Of a DNA stretch of 64,000 bases, positions 28,049 through 36,512 are shown piece after piece. Position 1 is the stretch's first letter. The number at the start of each line of letters is the position of its first letter. The notes beneath the pieces were generated by a model that did no database searches, had not been told where the DNA came from, and saw only the letters and a program-made list of their open reading frames with translations. This stretch comes from Rhizobium sp. G21 (GTDB taxonomy: Bacteria > Pseudomonadota > Alphaproteobacteria > Rhizobiales > Rhizobiaceae). The stretch lies in contig NZ_JACFXW010000003.1 of NCBI RefSeq assembly GCF_014158035.1, forward strand, positions 186,001 to 250,000, in the 5' to 3' direction. Made by a program: the position numbers and the translations under genes.

Positions 28049-28804
28049 TTACTCGAATTGCCGCTTATAGAGCGCGGCAACCTGATTTGCCATATTGGCG
28101 AGCACGGCAGTCAGGATTTTTCCGCCCTTTTCGGCAGTTGCCGCTCGCGCATCGCCGAGTATCGGGCTTTTGGAGAAATCCGTCCAGCGATAAGCGATGG
28201 TGCCGAAATCCGCGGGGAAGGTGGGATAGTTCTCGATCGCCTTGTCCATGTCCACCGCCTCGGGCGCGAGATGCAGCATGTAGGAGGTCTCGATCTCGTC
28301 GGCATGCATATAGGCCGGATGCGCCTCGGGCCTCTCACGCACCTCGTCCACCACCTTCGAGGCGCCGGGATAGAAGAAGTTTGCGATGGTGACGCCCTGC
28401 TCGCGCATGATGCGCTGGGCGTCGCGGATCGCATTGGCGTTGCCGAGATGGCCGTTGATGACGACGACGATCGACAGACCCTTGGCCTTGGCTGATTGTG
28501 CGATCTCGACGATCGTGCGGGTGACCGTCGCGTTGGAAATGCCGAACGAACCCGGCGCATCGCCCAGCGACCAGACCTGGCCGAAGGGCAGGACGGGCAG
28601 CCGCAGCATCGGCGTAGAGCCAGCCACGACACGCGCCAGCTCTTCGGCCATCCGGCCGGCAAGGATATTGTCGGTCCCGGCGGGGATATGGTCGCCATGG
28701 CTTTCGACGGCGCCGATCGGCAGGATCAGCACCGGCTTTTTCGCCAGCGCCGCTTCCATGTCGCTGTCGTTGAGCAGGCTGATGTCGGTCTTGTCAGGTG
28801 TCAT
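28049..28804 (-). CDS. Creatininase-family amidohydrolase
   Basis: A 251-residue creatininase-fold protein. It has LPIGAVESHGDHIPAGTD with metal-binding Glu and His near residues 34-38, and VVINGHLGNANAIRDAQR followed by MHADEIETSYML. Family members hydrolyse cyclic amides, formamides or related C-N bonds at a dinuclear metal site. Its presence between a phosphotriesterase-like enzyme and the regulator in a sugar-type importer operon is unusual. It may act on a lactam- or lactone-like ring, but this is inferred. Confidence 0.85.
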   Translation of the reverse strand: MTPDKTDISLLNDSDMEAALAKKPVLILPIGAVESHGDHIPAGTDNILAGRMAEELARVVAGSTPMLRLPVLPFGQVWSLGDAPGSFGISNATVTRTIVEIAQSAKAKGLSIVVVINGHLGNANAIRDAQRIMREQGVTIANFFYPGASKVVDEVRERPEAHPAYMHADEIETSYMLHLAPEAVDMDKAIENYPTFPADFGTIAYRWTDFSKSPILGDARAATAEKGGKILTAVLANMANQVAALYKRQFE

Positions 28805-28809
28805 GCGGG

Positions 28810-29784
28810 TTACTGCTTGAAGACGAAGGCGCGTTGCGGGTTCTTGACGAAGAAGGTCTCGATCAGCGCCTTGCCGTCGAAGCCGGCGTCGCCGGCCTGC
28901 TCTATGAAGCGCGGCGCCCAGCTTTCGAGGATGTAGCCGAGCCCGAGGCCGCCTTCGCCATAGTTCCTGAACATCGTGCGGCGGGCTATATCGCCGCCGA
29001 CCAGGATCTGGTCCTCATGGCCGTGTCGCACGAGATTGAGGATGCATTCGATCAGGATGCTTTCGGGATGGTACTTCACCCGGCTGATGCCGTCGAAGCA
29101 CATGAAGACGCCTGTTTCGGCGGCCTTGAGATGGATCCAATGGTCCGGATTGCGGTCGACATGGGCGATGGTCAGCCGGGTTGGGTCGACGCCTTCTTCC
29201 TTGACGATCTTCAGCTGTTCGAGGATCAGCGTGCCGAGTTCGGTATGAGAATGCAGCGGCGAGCCGGTTTCCTTGTGCGAGTCGAGAACGGCGCGCATGA
29301 CCTTGTCCTCGGCTTCCGAGATGGTGTTGTAGCCGGTGCCGAACTTGGCAACGCCGCCCCTCAGCTCGGTGCCGTCCATGCCGACGGTGATTTCGCGCAC
29401 CACATGGTCCCGAATTTCGGCGCGGCTATGCCCGTCGATCCACTGCTGGAACGTGCAGCCGGCGCCCGCCATCTGTCCCGGCCACATGATGGCCTTGTTG
29501 AACCCGGCTGTGGCGATGATCTTGATGCCGGTGCGATCGGAGATCGCCTTCAACGCCACCGGGTCGCGGCCATAGTCGATAGCGGTAGCGTCATAGACGG
29601 CCTGGCCGCCTTGGGCGGTAAACAGTTCGACATCCTTGATCGACGCTTCCAGGTCGTCGATCATGAAATCATCGATCTTCTTTTCCTTCCACAGCGGCGG
29701 AATGCAGAAGAGGTGATCGTGGGCGTAAGTGCGGCCGAGTTCCTCTGGGGCGATGTCGCCGTTCAGGGTGCGGATGAAGCTCAT
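28810..29784 (-). CDS. Phosphotriesterase-family metal hydrolase (lactonase-like)
   Basis: A 324-residue amidohydrolase-fold protein. It shows the PTE metal motif AHDH near residues 21-24, a likely carbamylated or bridging Lys in GVAKFGTGYN, later ligands in LHSHTELG and IAHVDRNPD, and the terminal Asp in LVGGDIARR. Bacterial relatives are mostly lactonases, including sugar lactonases, rather than true phosphotriesterases. ATG 29784 has AAGGA upstream and lies 2 bases from the permease gene, in one operon. It probably opens a lactone formed from the imported sugar. Confidence 0.85.
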   Translation of the reverse strand: MSFIRTLNGDIAPEELGRTYAHDHLFCIPPLWKEKKIDDFMIDDLEASIKDVELFTAQGGQAVYDATAIDYGRDPVALKAISDRTGIKIIATAGFNKAIMWPGQMAGAGCTFQQWIDGHSRAEIRDHVVREITVGMDGTELRGGVAKFGTGYNTISEAEDKVMRAVLDSHKETGSPLHSHTELGTLILEQLKIVKEEGVDPTRLTIAHVDRNPDHWIHLKAAETGVFMCFDGISRVKYHPESILIECILNLVRHGHEDQILVGGDIARRTMFRNYGEGGLGLGYILESWAPRFIEQAGDAGFDGKALIETFFVKNPQRAFVFKQ

Positions 29785-29785
29785 G

Positions 29786-30739
29786 TCAGCGGTCCTTTTT
29801 CAGGTTGGCGAGCGCGAGTGCGATGATGATGATCGCGCCCTGCATCACGAAACGCGCCGCCGGCGGCAGCGACATAACGTAGAGCAGGCTCTGCAGGAAG
29901 AAGAGAATGAGGGCGCCGGCGGCTGCGCCGAGCGGCAGGAAGACGCCTCCGGAAAACAGCGCCCCGCCGATGACCACGGCCGCGATCGTATCGACCGTAT
30001 AGCTGTCGGCGATGCCGATCGAGGCCATGCCCGTTATGGCGGAAAGCAGGATGCCGCCTATGGTGGCCATCAGGCTGGCGAGCACGAAGGACAGGATCAC
30101 CATGCCGTCGGCGGCGATGCCGTTGAGCTTCGCGGCGGTGGCGTTGGCGCCCGACAGCAGCATCTTGCGGCCGGCCAGCGTGTAATGCACGAACAGCATC
30201 AGGATCACGCCGCAGGCGATCCACATCACCACCGACCAGGGCAGGATGCCGAAGAGCCAGCCTTCGCTGATCGTGCGGAAGGCTGGCGGGATCGAGCCGC
30301 GCGGGCTGCCGCCGGTATAGACCAGGATTGCACCCGCCAGCACCAGTGAGGTGGCGAGTGTGGCGAGGAAAGCCGGGATGCGCAAGGCCACGACCAGCAG
30401 GCCGTTGACCACACCAACCGAAAGACCGAGCGCCAGGGTGAGTCCCAGCGCGAAGGGCATGTGGGCCATATTGCCGGTAAAAGCCGTTGCGAGCACGACA
30501 TTGGCGAGGCCTGCCGTGGCGCCGACCGAGAGATCGAGCCGACCCATCATCAGGATCAGCGCCTGGCCGAGCGCGATGATGCCGAGCGGGGCTGCCTGCC
30601 GGGCATTGTCCATGACCTGCTGCAACGACACCGTGCCGGAGGCGACGAAGAGAACCACGAGCAGGACGGCGAGCAAGCCGAGCGCGCGCAGCGTGGCGGC
30701 CGCGGGCCTGGCATTGGCGAGGGCGACGGGTAGAGCCAT
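29786..30739 (-). CDS. Ribose-type (CUT2) ABC permease
   Basis: A 317-residue inner-membrane protein of the RbsC/BPD_transp_2 family: about eight to ten hydrophobic segments and the family motif ALILMMGRLDLSVGATAGLAN, then PAFLATLATSLVLAG. CUT2 importers take up pentoses, hexoses, polyols or autoinducer-like sugars. It directly follows a second, different permease gene (one-base spacing), so the channel is probably a heterodimer. Confidence 0.9.
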   Translation of the reverse strand: MALPVALANARPAAATLRALGLLAVLLVVLFVASGTVSLQQVMDNARQAAPLGIIALGQALILMMGRLDLSVGATAGLANVVLATAFTGNMAHMPFALGLTLALGLSVGVVNGLLVVALRIPAFLATLATSLVLAGAILVYTGGSPRGSIPPAFRTISEGWLFGILPWSVVMWIACGVILMLFVHYTLAGRKMLLSGANATAAKLNGIAADGMVILSFVLASLMATIGGILLSAITGMASIGIADSYTVDTIAAVVIGGALFSGGVFLPLGAAAGALILFFLQSLLYVMSLPPAARFVMQGAIIIIALALANLKKDR

Positions 30740-30740
30740 C

Positions 30741-31679
30741 CTATGCCTCCCCCGCCTTGCCGCGCATGAAGAAGACGAGCGCCAGCACGAAGATCAGTCC
30801 CTTGGCGATATCCTGCAGATTGGTGTTGAGATCGAGCAGGTTGAACATGTTGTTGACGAGCACGAGCGAGACGGCGGCAAAGAAGACGCCGATCAGATTG
30901 CCGCGCCCACCCTGGAGCGCCACACCGCCGAGAATGGCGGCGGACACGGCATCGAGCGTGTAGGATTCGCCGATCAGCGGATCGCCCGAGAGGATGCGGA
31001 TCGACAGCACGACGCCGGCGGCGGCGGCCAGGAAGCCGGACAGGCCATAGACCGAGAGGTCGACCTTCCAACTCGACACGCCGTTGGCGAAGGCTGCGCG
31101 GGGATCCGATCCAAAAGCGTAGATCGACCGGCCGAAGCGGGTCCAGCCCATGGCCAGCACGAAGATCGCATAGGCCAGAACGGCAAGCAGCAGCGGCAGG
31201 GCGAGCAGCCGCTCTGAGCCGAACAAGACCTCGTAAAGGGCGTAGTCCACCTCGCCGCCCGGGGAGGGCAGCACGAGCAGGGTGATACCCTTCACGACCG
31301 CCGCAGTGGCGAGGCCCATGACCAGAGGATTGATCCTCAGCATGTTCACACCCGCAGCGGTAAACAGGCCGCAAACGACCCCGGCGGCGAGCGCAAGCGG
31401 AATGGCGAGCCAGCCGAGCGAGGCCGAGGTCAGGGCCATCATCGCGGTGGCCAGGCTCATGATCGAGCCGACGGAGAGATCGATGCGGCCGGCGAAAAGC
31501 ACCAAAGCCTGGCCGAGCGCCACCAGTCCGAGCGGCAGCAGCCGGGTGGCGAGGTTGGCGAGATTGGCTTCGGTGAGGAAGCTTGGCGACAGCACGCCGG
31601 TGACCGCGATCAGCAGCGCGGTGAGGATCAGCGCCGGCAGTGTCAGCAGCAAGTTGAAGCGGAGCGAGCCTTCAAGCAT
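30741..31679 (-). CDS. Ribose-type (CUT2) ABC permease
   Basis: A second RbsC-like permease, 312 residues from ATG 31679, with LVLFAGRIDLSVGSIMSLATA and INPLVMGLATAAVVKGITLL. Its start overlaps the end of the ATPase gene by 8 bases. The longer start at 31718 would extend the overlap without any gain in family match. It is the partner of the next permease in the importer. Confidence 0.9.
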   Translation of the reverse strand: MLEGSLRFNLLLTLPALILTALLIAVTGVLSPSFLTEANLANLATRLLPLGLVALGQALVLFAGRIDLSVGSIMSLATAMMALTSASLGWLAIPLALAAGVVCGLFTAAGVNMLRINPLVMGLATAAVVKGITLLVLPSPGGEVDYALYEVLFGSERLLALPLLLAVLAYAIFVLAMGWTRFGRSIYAFGSDPRAAFANGVSSWKVDLSVYGLSGFLAAAAGVVLSIRILSGDPLIGESYTLDAVSAAILGGVALQGGRGNLIGVFFAAVSLVLVNNMFNLLDLNTNLQDIAKGLIFVLALVFFMRGKAGEA

Positions 31680-33203
31680 GGACGGCCGCTCCCTCGGTCG
31701 CGGCGATGCCGGCGGCATGGCGCATGATCTTTTCCTCGGAAAATTCGGCGCGATCGATCTCGCCGGTGACGCGGCCCTCGTAGAGGGTCAGGATGCGGTC
31801 GGAAAGGCCGATCAGTTCGAGCATGTCGGAACTGATCAGCAGCACGGAAACGCCCTGTCGCGTCAATTCGTCGACCAGATGATAGATTTCGCTCTTGGAC
31901 TGGATGTCGATGCCCTTGGTCGGCTCGTAGAGCACCAGGAGTTTAGGCCGATGCGCCAGCCAGCGGGCGAAGACGACCTTTGCTGGTTGCCGCCCGAGAG
32001 CTGGCCGACCGGCTGTTCGAGATCGGTGGAGCGGATCGAGAAGCGCTTGCGCGCCTCTTCTCCGAAGTGGCGTTCGCGCGCCAGCGGCAGAAAGCCGAAG
32101 CGGGTCCAGTCCGATATGGCGAACAGGCTCATGTTCATGCGGATCGGAAGGCCGAGCGCCAAGCCCTCATGCTTGCGGTCGTCGGGGATGCTGGCGATGC
32201 CAGAGGCAATGGCCCGCGATGGGGTGGCGAGCTTGGTGATGTCGCCATTGATGCGAACGGCGCCCGATGTGAAGGGACGGATGCCGCAGAGCGCATCGGC
32301 CAGCGGTTTCTGGCCCTGTCCCTCGAGCCCGGCAATGCCGAGGATCTCGCCCTTGCGGATCGCGAGATCGATCGGCGGCAGGTTCGCGTTGGCGGCCTGC
32401 TCGAGCTGGAAGACCGTGTCGGTCGCCGAGATGCGCGGTCGCTCGGGAAAGATGTTGGAGAGCTTGCGGCCAACCATGGCCTGGATCAGGTCGTCGCGGC
32501 CGAATGCGCCGCGCTCGGCTTCCAGCGTCAATTCGCCGTCCTTGAGCACGACGGCGCGGTCTGCCGCGTCCATCACCTCGGTAAGGCGATGGGAAATGAA
32601 TATCACCGACGTTCCGGCGCCTTTCAACTTCGCCATCAGGCCGAGTACGATACCGGCGGCCTGGGCGGAGAGCGAGGCGGTCGGCTCGTCGAGAACCAGC
32701 ACCTTGGGCTTTTGCACTACGGCGCGGGCGATCTCCACCATCTGCCGCTCGGCGGCGGAGAGGGAGCGGCCCATCCGGCGTGGTTCGATGTCGAAGCCGA
32801 GTTCGGCAAGCCGGGCGCGACAATCGTCATGCATCCTGTTCTGACGGAAGAGGCCGAATGCGTTCCTGGGCTCGCGTTTGAAATAGATGTTCTCCGCCAC
32901 CGTCAGGTCCGGCATGATCGCCGTTTCCTGATGCGCGATGGCGACACCGCGGCGGATGGACTCCGCTGGGCTCGCGGGGCGATAGTCCTGACCTTCGAGC
33001 GCGATCGTTCCGCTGTCATAGGACAGATTGCCGGAGAGAATATTCATCAGCGTCGACTTGCCGGCCCCGTTCTCCCCCACCAGCGCCAGCACTTGGCCCG
33101 GCAGCAGCGAGAAGGAGACGTTCTTCAAAACGCCGTTGCGGCCGAAGGCCTTGGAAAGGCCGGAAACGGCAACCAGCGGCGTTCTGATGTTGTTATCGGC
33201 CAT
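31672..33203 (-). CDS. Ribose-type ABC ATPase with two nucleotide-binding domains (frame break)
   Basis: RbsA-like fused ATPase. First domain: GENGAGKST near residue 42, AIAHQETAIM, SLSAAERQMVEIARA and LVLDEPTASL. The second, degenerate domain runs from about 255 and ends with LSGGNQQ followed by the final LVLYEPTKGID and LLISSDMLELIG. Frame breaks at 31978-31980: one extra A (minus strand AAA to AAAA) restores NQQKVVFARWLAHRPKLLV and exactly 511 codons. It energises the two permeases downstream. ATG 33203. Confidence 0.9.
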
Positions 33204-33275
33204 ATCGGTCAAATCCTCAAACCTTCGTCCGGGGCGGCCTTGCCCTGCATGGCGCCGCCCCGTCCGCACCCTATT

Positions 33276-33308
33276 TTCCGGCCGGAGATACCCAAACTCC
33301 GGCCGGAA
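33276..33308 (-). terminator. Strong hairpin between binding-protein and ATPase genes
   Basis: A 12-bp perfect stem (TTCCGGCCGGAG with CTCCGGCCGGAA) and 9-base loop lie just after the binding-protein stop. A second GC stem (GGGGCGG/CCGCCCC) is about 20 bases further. No U-tract follows. It probably protects the 3' end of binding-protein mRNA and limits read-through. Confidence 0.6.
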
Positions 33309-33311
33309 CCG

Positions 33312-34307
33312 TCAATCCTTGAACGTCGCACGAACCTGGTCGTCGGTCATGCGGGTATTGACCCAGAAGCTGTCAGAGAGATCGGACCGCACCGACTTTG
33401 CGACATTGCTGTCATCGATAATCGGCGGCGGGAAGATGGTTTCCTTCTCGACCGCTTCGCCCTTAAGCAGCTTGAGCGCGACGAGCAGCGATTCAGAACC
33501 GAGCCAGGTCGGCTTGGACGGCGCGACGGAGGTGTAGCCTTTGTCCGCCAGCGCGACCCAGCGCTTGAGGTAGCCGTTATTGTCTTCGCCCGTCATCGGC
33601 GCCAGTTTGCGCTGCGCCGCGTCGAAGGCGTCGATCGCGCCGAGCGTCATGCCGCCGCCCTGCGACCAGACGCCGTCGATTTCCGGATTGGCGGCGAGCA
33701 AGTTGGAAACAGCGACCTTAGCCTGGGCGTAGTCCCAAGAGGCGTCGACTGCGCTCACGACCTGGATATCGGGATAGGCTTTGAACACTTCCTGCGCGCC
33801 GGCCCAGCGATCGTCACTGGCCGAAATGCCTGAAATGCCGTTGAGCGCGATGATCTTCCCCTTGCCATTGAGCTTCTTGGCCAGCCATTCGGCGCCAGCT
33901 TTGCCGAAATCCTCGTCGTTGACCGTGACGAGCGCGTCATAGTCCTGCGACTTGATCTTGGAGGCGAGCAGCACGACCTTGACGCCCTTGGCCTGCGCTT
34001 TCTTCAGAACCGGAATGACCGCCGTGGGCGAGATCGGGGTGATGATGATGGCGTCGACGCCCTTGGTGATCAGGTCTTCGATATTGGCGACCTGCTTGTC
34101 GGCCTTCAGTTCGGACTCGGTATAGGAGACCTCGACTTCGTCGGAATGCTTTTCGGCTTCCGCTTGGAACTCCTTATAGAGCTGCACGGACCAGGAATTG
34201 CCGCCGAAATAGATGTCGTAGCCGATCTTGTACTTGTCCGCGGCCGCGGCGGGCGCCGCGATGCCGAGCGCGATGGCCGCAGCCATCATGGTATTCTTCA
34301 GGTTCAT
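33312..34307 (-). CDS. ABC transporter sugar-binding periplasmic protein (RbsB/CUT2 type)
   Basis: A signal peptide (MNLKNTMMAAAIALGIAAPAAAAD) is followed by a type I sugar-binding fold. It starts YKIGYDIYFGGNSWSVQLYK, with ITKGVDAIIITPISPTAVIP and NPEIDGVWSQGGGMTLGAI. The family binds free sugars or polyols in the periplasm. First gene after operator 2 (34356-34379), upstream of the ATPase, permeases, hydrolases and regulator. Confidence 0.9.
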   Translation of the reverse strand: MNLKNTMMAAAIALGIAAPAAAADKYKIGYDIYFGGNSWSVQLYKEFQAEAEKHSDEVEVSYTESELKADKQVANIEDLITKGVDAIIITPISPTAVIPVLKKAQAKGVKVVLLASKIKSQDYDALVTVNDEDFGKAGAEWLAKKLNGKGKIIALNGISGISASDDRWAGAQEVFKAYPDIQVVSAVDASWDYAQAKVAVSNLLAANPEIDGVWSQGGGMTLGAIDAFDAAQRKLAPMTGEDNNGYLKRWVALADKGYTSVAPSKPTWLGSESLLVALKLLKGEAVEKETIFPPPIIDDSNVAKSVRSDLSDSFWVNTRMTDDQVRATFKD

Positions 34308-34355
34308 GGTGGTTCCCCTATATGTCCTGAGACTTGGTTTGACGGTTGGATGCTA

Positions 34356-34379
34356 TCTTGTCCACTCAAGTAGTCAAGT
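34356..34379. promoter_or_regulatory. Operator 2 of the GntR (UTRA) regulon, upstream of the ABC operon
   Basis: TCTTGTCCA-N6-TAGTCAAGT, 49 bases upstream of the binding-protein ATG. It has the same half-site pair and spacing as 25631-25654 and 35625-35648. It should control the operon running from 34307 to 27220. Confidence 0.78.
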
Positions 34380-34386
34380 GAGAATT

Positions 34387-35589
34387 TCAGACGTCCGATG
34401 ACGCTTTGGTCAATCCATTTACCGCCTGCCGCACCCAGTCGAGCCGCTTGGCGGGGATAAGCCCGTAATTGTAGAAGTTTATGCCATCTGCCCCGGCATC
34501 CGCCGCCGCCTTGGCGCGCGCTGCGATATCGTCGGCCGAGGTCACTTCCGGATAGAATACGCGATAGCCCGCGCCGAGATATTTGTCCGGACCGAGCGCC
34601 GCACGCCCCGCCCTCATCAGAGCGGCGGTCTCGGCGGGCGGCATGAAGTAGCAGCAGAGGATGGCGCCGTCGCAGACCTTGCCGACCGCTTCGAGATCGA
34701 CGCCACCGAGCCATCCATCCTTGAGGTCGATCAGCACGATCCTGGTTGCGGGATCCGCATTGTCCTTGATCTCTTTGACCAGGCTGGTCACCGGCTCGGT
34801 GCGCCAGGCGAGAAAGGCGTGCAGTTCCGGCCAGGGCTTGAAGGCATCGATGCCGGCCATGGGGAAATCGGGGAACTGTATTTCCGGAACCTCGCGCTCG
34901 CACATGTCGGCGATGAAGCGGCCGACGGTGGCCTTGGCGGCTTCCATCGGCACTCCAGCCTTGCCGGCGCGCGCCATGCAATGATCGCAAAAGCAGAGCG
35001 AGAGCAGGAAATCGTCTTCGGCATTCATGCCGACGCCATCTTTCTCATGGTGGAATTCATGCGCGAAACCCATGAAGTTCGGGCTCTCGAGTTCCAGCAT
35101 GTCGGGCTTGTAGGCGGTGGTGACATCCTTGACGAGGGTCACGACGTAGTCGCGCGCCGCCGGGCTCGACGGGCACAGATTGTAGTAGTTCGGATTGCCG
35201 AAAGCGTTGCGGGTAACGTGGTCCGGATGCAGCATGCCGAGCCGTGTATTGTGCAGGCAGACCGTCCAGCACGATACTTTCATTCCCCCTTTGGCGCGAG
35301 CATCGACGAGCGCCCGCAGCATGTCGCCGCGTTCGGCCAGGTTCTGCGCCTCGAGCGGCGTAATCTCCTTGCCGGCCCAGAGCGCGGCGCTCGGCTTGAA
35401 ATAGACCGTGCCGTCCTCGGGAAAATAGGCCTTCTGGCCGGGGCTGCGCGGCTGTAGGAAGCGGCCGGCGTGATAGGAGGTGGCCAGACTGATCGTGTTT
35501 AGGCCGGCGCGGTCCCTCAAATCGCCCAAAGCGCCGTCGATACCTTGGTCCTGGATGTCCCAGGGGTAGGTCCACATGGAAAGATGCAT
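34387..35589 (-). CDS. Uncharacterised TIM-barrel/glycosidase-like protein of the GntR regulon
   Basis: A 400-residue cytoplasmic-looking protein with no signal peptide. It resembles alpha/beta-barrel glycosidase-like proteins (N-terminal MHLSMWTYPWDI, then AKGGMKVSCWTVCLHNTRLG, PDMLELESPNFMGFAHEFHH and DGINFYNYGLIPAKRLDWV). Conserved acidic and aromatic residues suggest carbohydrate binding. A CFCDHC stretch near residue 200 could bind metal. I do not recognise an assigned function. Operator 3 lies just upstream and operator 2 just downstream, so it belongs to the FGGY-kinase regulon. Confidence 0.7.
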   Translation of the reverse strand: MHLSMWTYPWDIQDQGIDGALGDLRDRAGLNTISLATSYHAGRFLQPRSPGQKAYFPEDGTVYFKPSAALWAGKEITPLEAQNLAERGDMLRALVDARAKGGMKVSCWTVCLHNTRLGMLHPDHVTRNAFGNPNYYNLCPSSPAARDYVVTLVKDVTTAYKPDMLELESPNFMGFAHEFHHEKDGVGMNAEDDFLLSLCFCDHCMARAGKAGVPMEAAKATVGRFIADMCEREVPEIQFPDFPMAGIDAFKPWPELHAFLAWRTEPVTSLVKEIKDNADPATRIVLIDLKDGWLGGVDLEAVGKVCDGAILCCYFMPPAETAALMRAGRAALGPDKYLGAGYRVFYPEVTSADDIAARAKAAADAGADGINFYNYGLIPAKRLDWVRQAVNGLTKASSDV

Positions 35590-35624
35590 TACATGTCCTC
35601 AAGCTACTCGATCGGGTCAAGATA

Positions 35625-35648
35625 ACTTGTCCATACATGTAGTCAAGT
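35625..35648. promoter_or_regulatory. Operator 3 of the GntR (UTRA) regulon
   Basis: ACTTGTCCA-N6-TAGTCAAGT, 35 bases upstream of the TIM-barrel-like gene. Together with the sites at 25631 and 34356 it defines a consensus ACTTGWCYA-N6-TAGTCAAGT. Confidence 0.78.
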
Positions 35649-35726
35649 CGTGCCGTCCCGTGACGTGATGGCTCCCAGGGCCTTTCGCAGGCTCACGGCG
35701 CAGACTTGCGTCGTTATAGGCGATAA

Positions 35727-36512
35727 CTAGGCGCTCACTTTCCTCTTTTTAACCAACAGGACGAGCCCGGCAATAACGACTGTGCTGACGATAAACAGGA
35801 AGGCGGCCGCTGCTATGGCAGGGCTGATGTTTTCCCGGATGGTCGAAAACATTTGACGCGCAACCGTACGCTGATTGGGTCCGGCGACAAACAGCGTCAG
35901 AACGACTTCGTCCAGAGAGGTCGCGAACGCAAAAACCGCGCCGGAGACGATGCCCGGCATGGCGAGCGGCAGGGTGACGCGGCGCAGCACGACGATCGGC
36001 GCGGCGCCGAGGCTGGCGGCGGCGTTTTCCAACCTGCGATCGACGCCTTGCAGCGCCGCGGTGACGTTGACCACCACAAAGGGGATGGCGATGACGGTAT
36101 GGGCGATGACGACGCCGGGATAGGTGTTGGCCAGGCCATAGCGGGCGAACATCAACTGCATCCCGACGCCGAGCACCACTGCCGGCACGACCATGGGCAG
36201 CAGAAAAACCGTCCTGAAAAAGCTGAACAGCAGTGCGGAGGCATGCCCGCGTAGGCCCAGGGCTGCGATTGTCCCCAGAACGGTGGCGAGAACAGTCGTC
36301 CCCGCGCCGATCAGGATACTGTTCAGGATCGAGCGGCGCCAGGCGTCGGCCGTGAAGAGTTCATGGAACCACCGAAGCGAATAGGTCTCGATCGGATAGT
36401 TCAGGAAGATGCTGTCGGTAAAGGCGAGTGGGAGAATGGCGAACAGGGGAGCCATCAGAAAGATGACCACCATCGCCGCGAAGATCGCCTTGCTGAGAGA
36501 GAGGAGCCTCAT
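35727..36512 (-). CDS. ABC transporter permease (PotC type)
   Basis: A 261-residue inner-membrane protein with about six helices (SLSKAIFAAMVVIFLMAPLF, EAA loop GVDRRLENAAASLGAAPIVV). ATG 36512 overlaps the stop of the preceding permease gene. It is the last gene of the second polyamine-type importer operon (39873 to 35727). Confidence 0.88.
   Translation of the reverse strand: MRLLSLSKAIFAAMVVIFLMAPLFAILPLAFTDSIFLNYPIETYSLRWFHELFTADAWRRSILNSILIGAGTTVLATVLGTIAALGLRGHASALLFSFFRTVFLLPMVVPAVVLGVGMQLMFARYGLANTYPGVVIAHTVIAIPFVVVNVTAALQGVDRRLENAAASLGAAPIVVLRRVTLPLAMPGIVSGAVFAFATSLDEVVLTLFVAGPNQRTVARQMFSTIRENISPAIAAAAFLFIVSTVVIAGLVLLVKKRKVSA

Noticed and set aside
31980..33833. 617-codon open frame on the plus strand
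   Set aside because: It spans parts of two well-supported minus-strand genes (ABC ATPase and binding protein) and is a high-GC antisense shadow.
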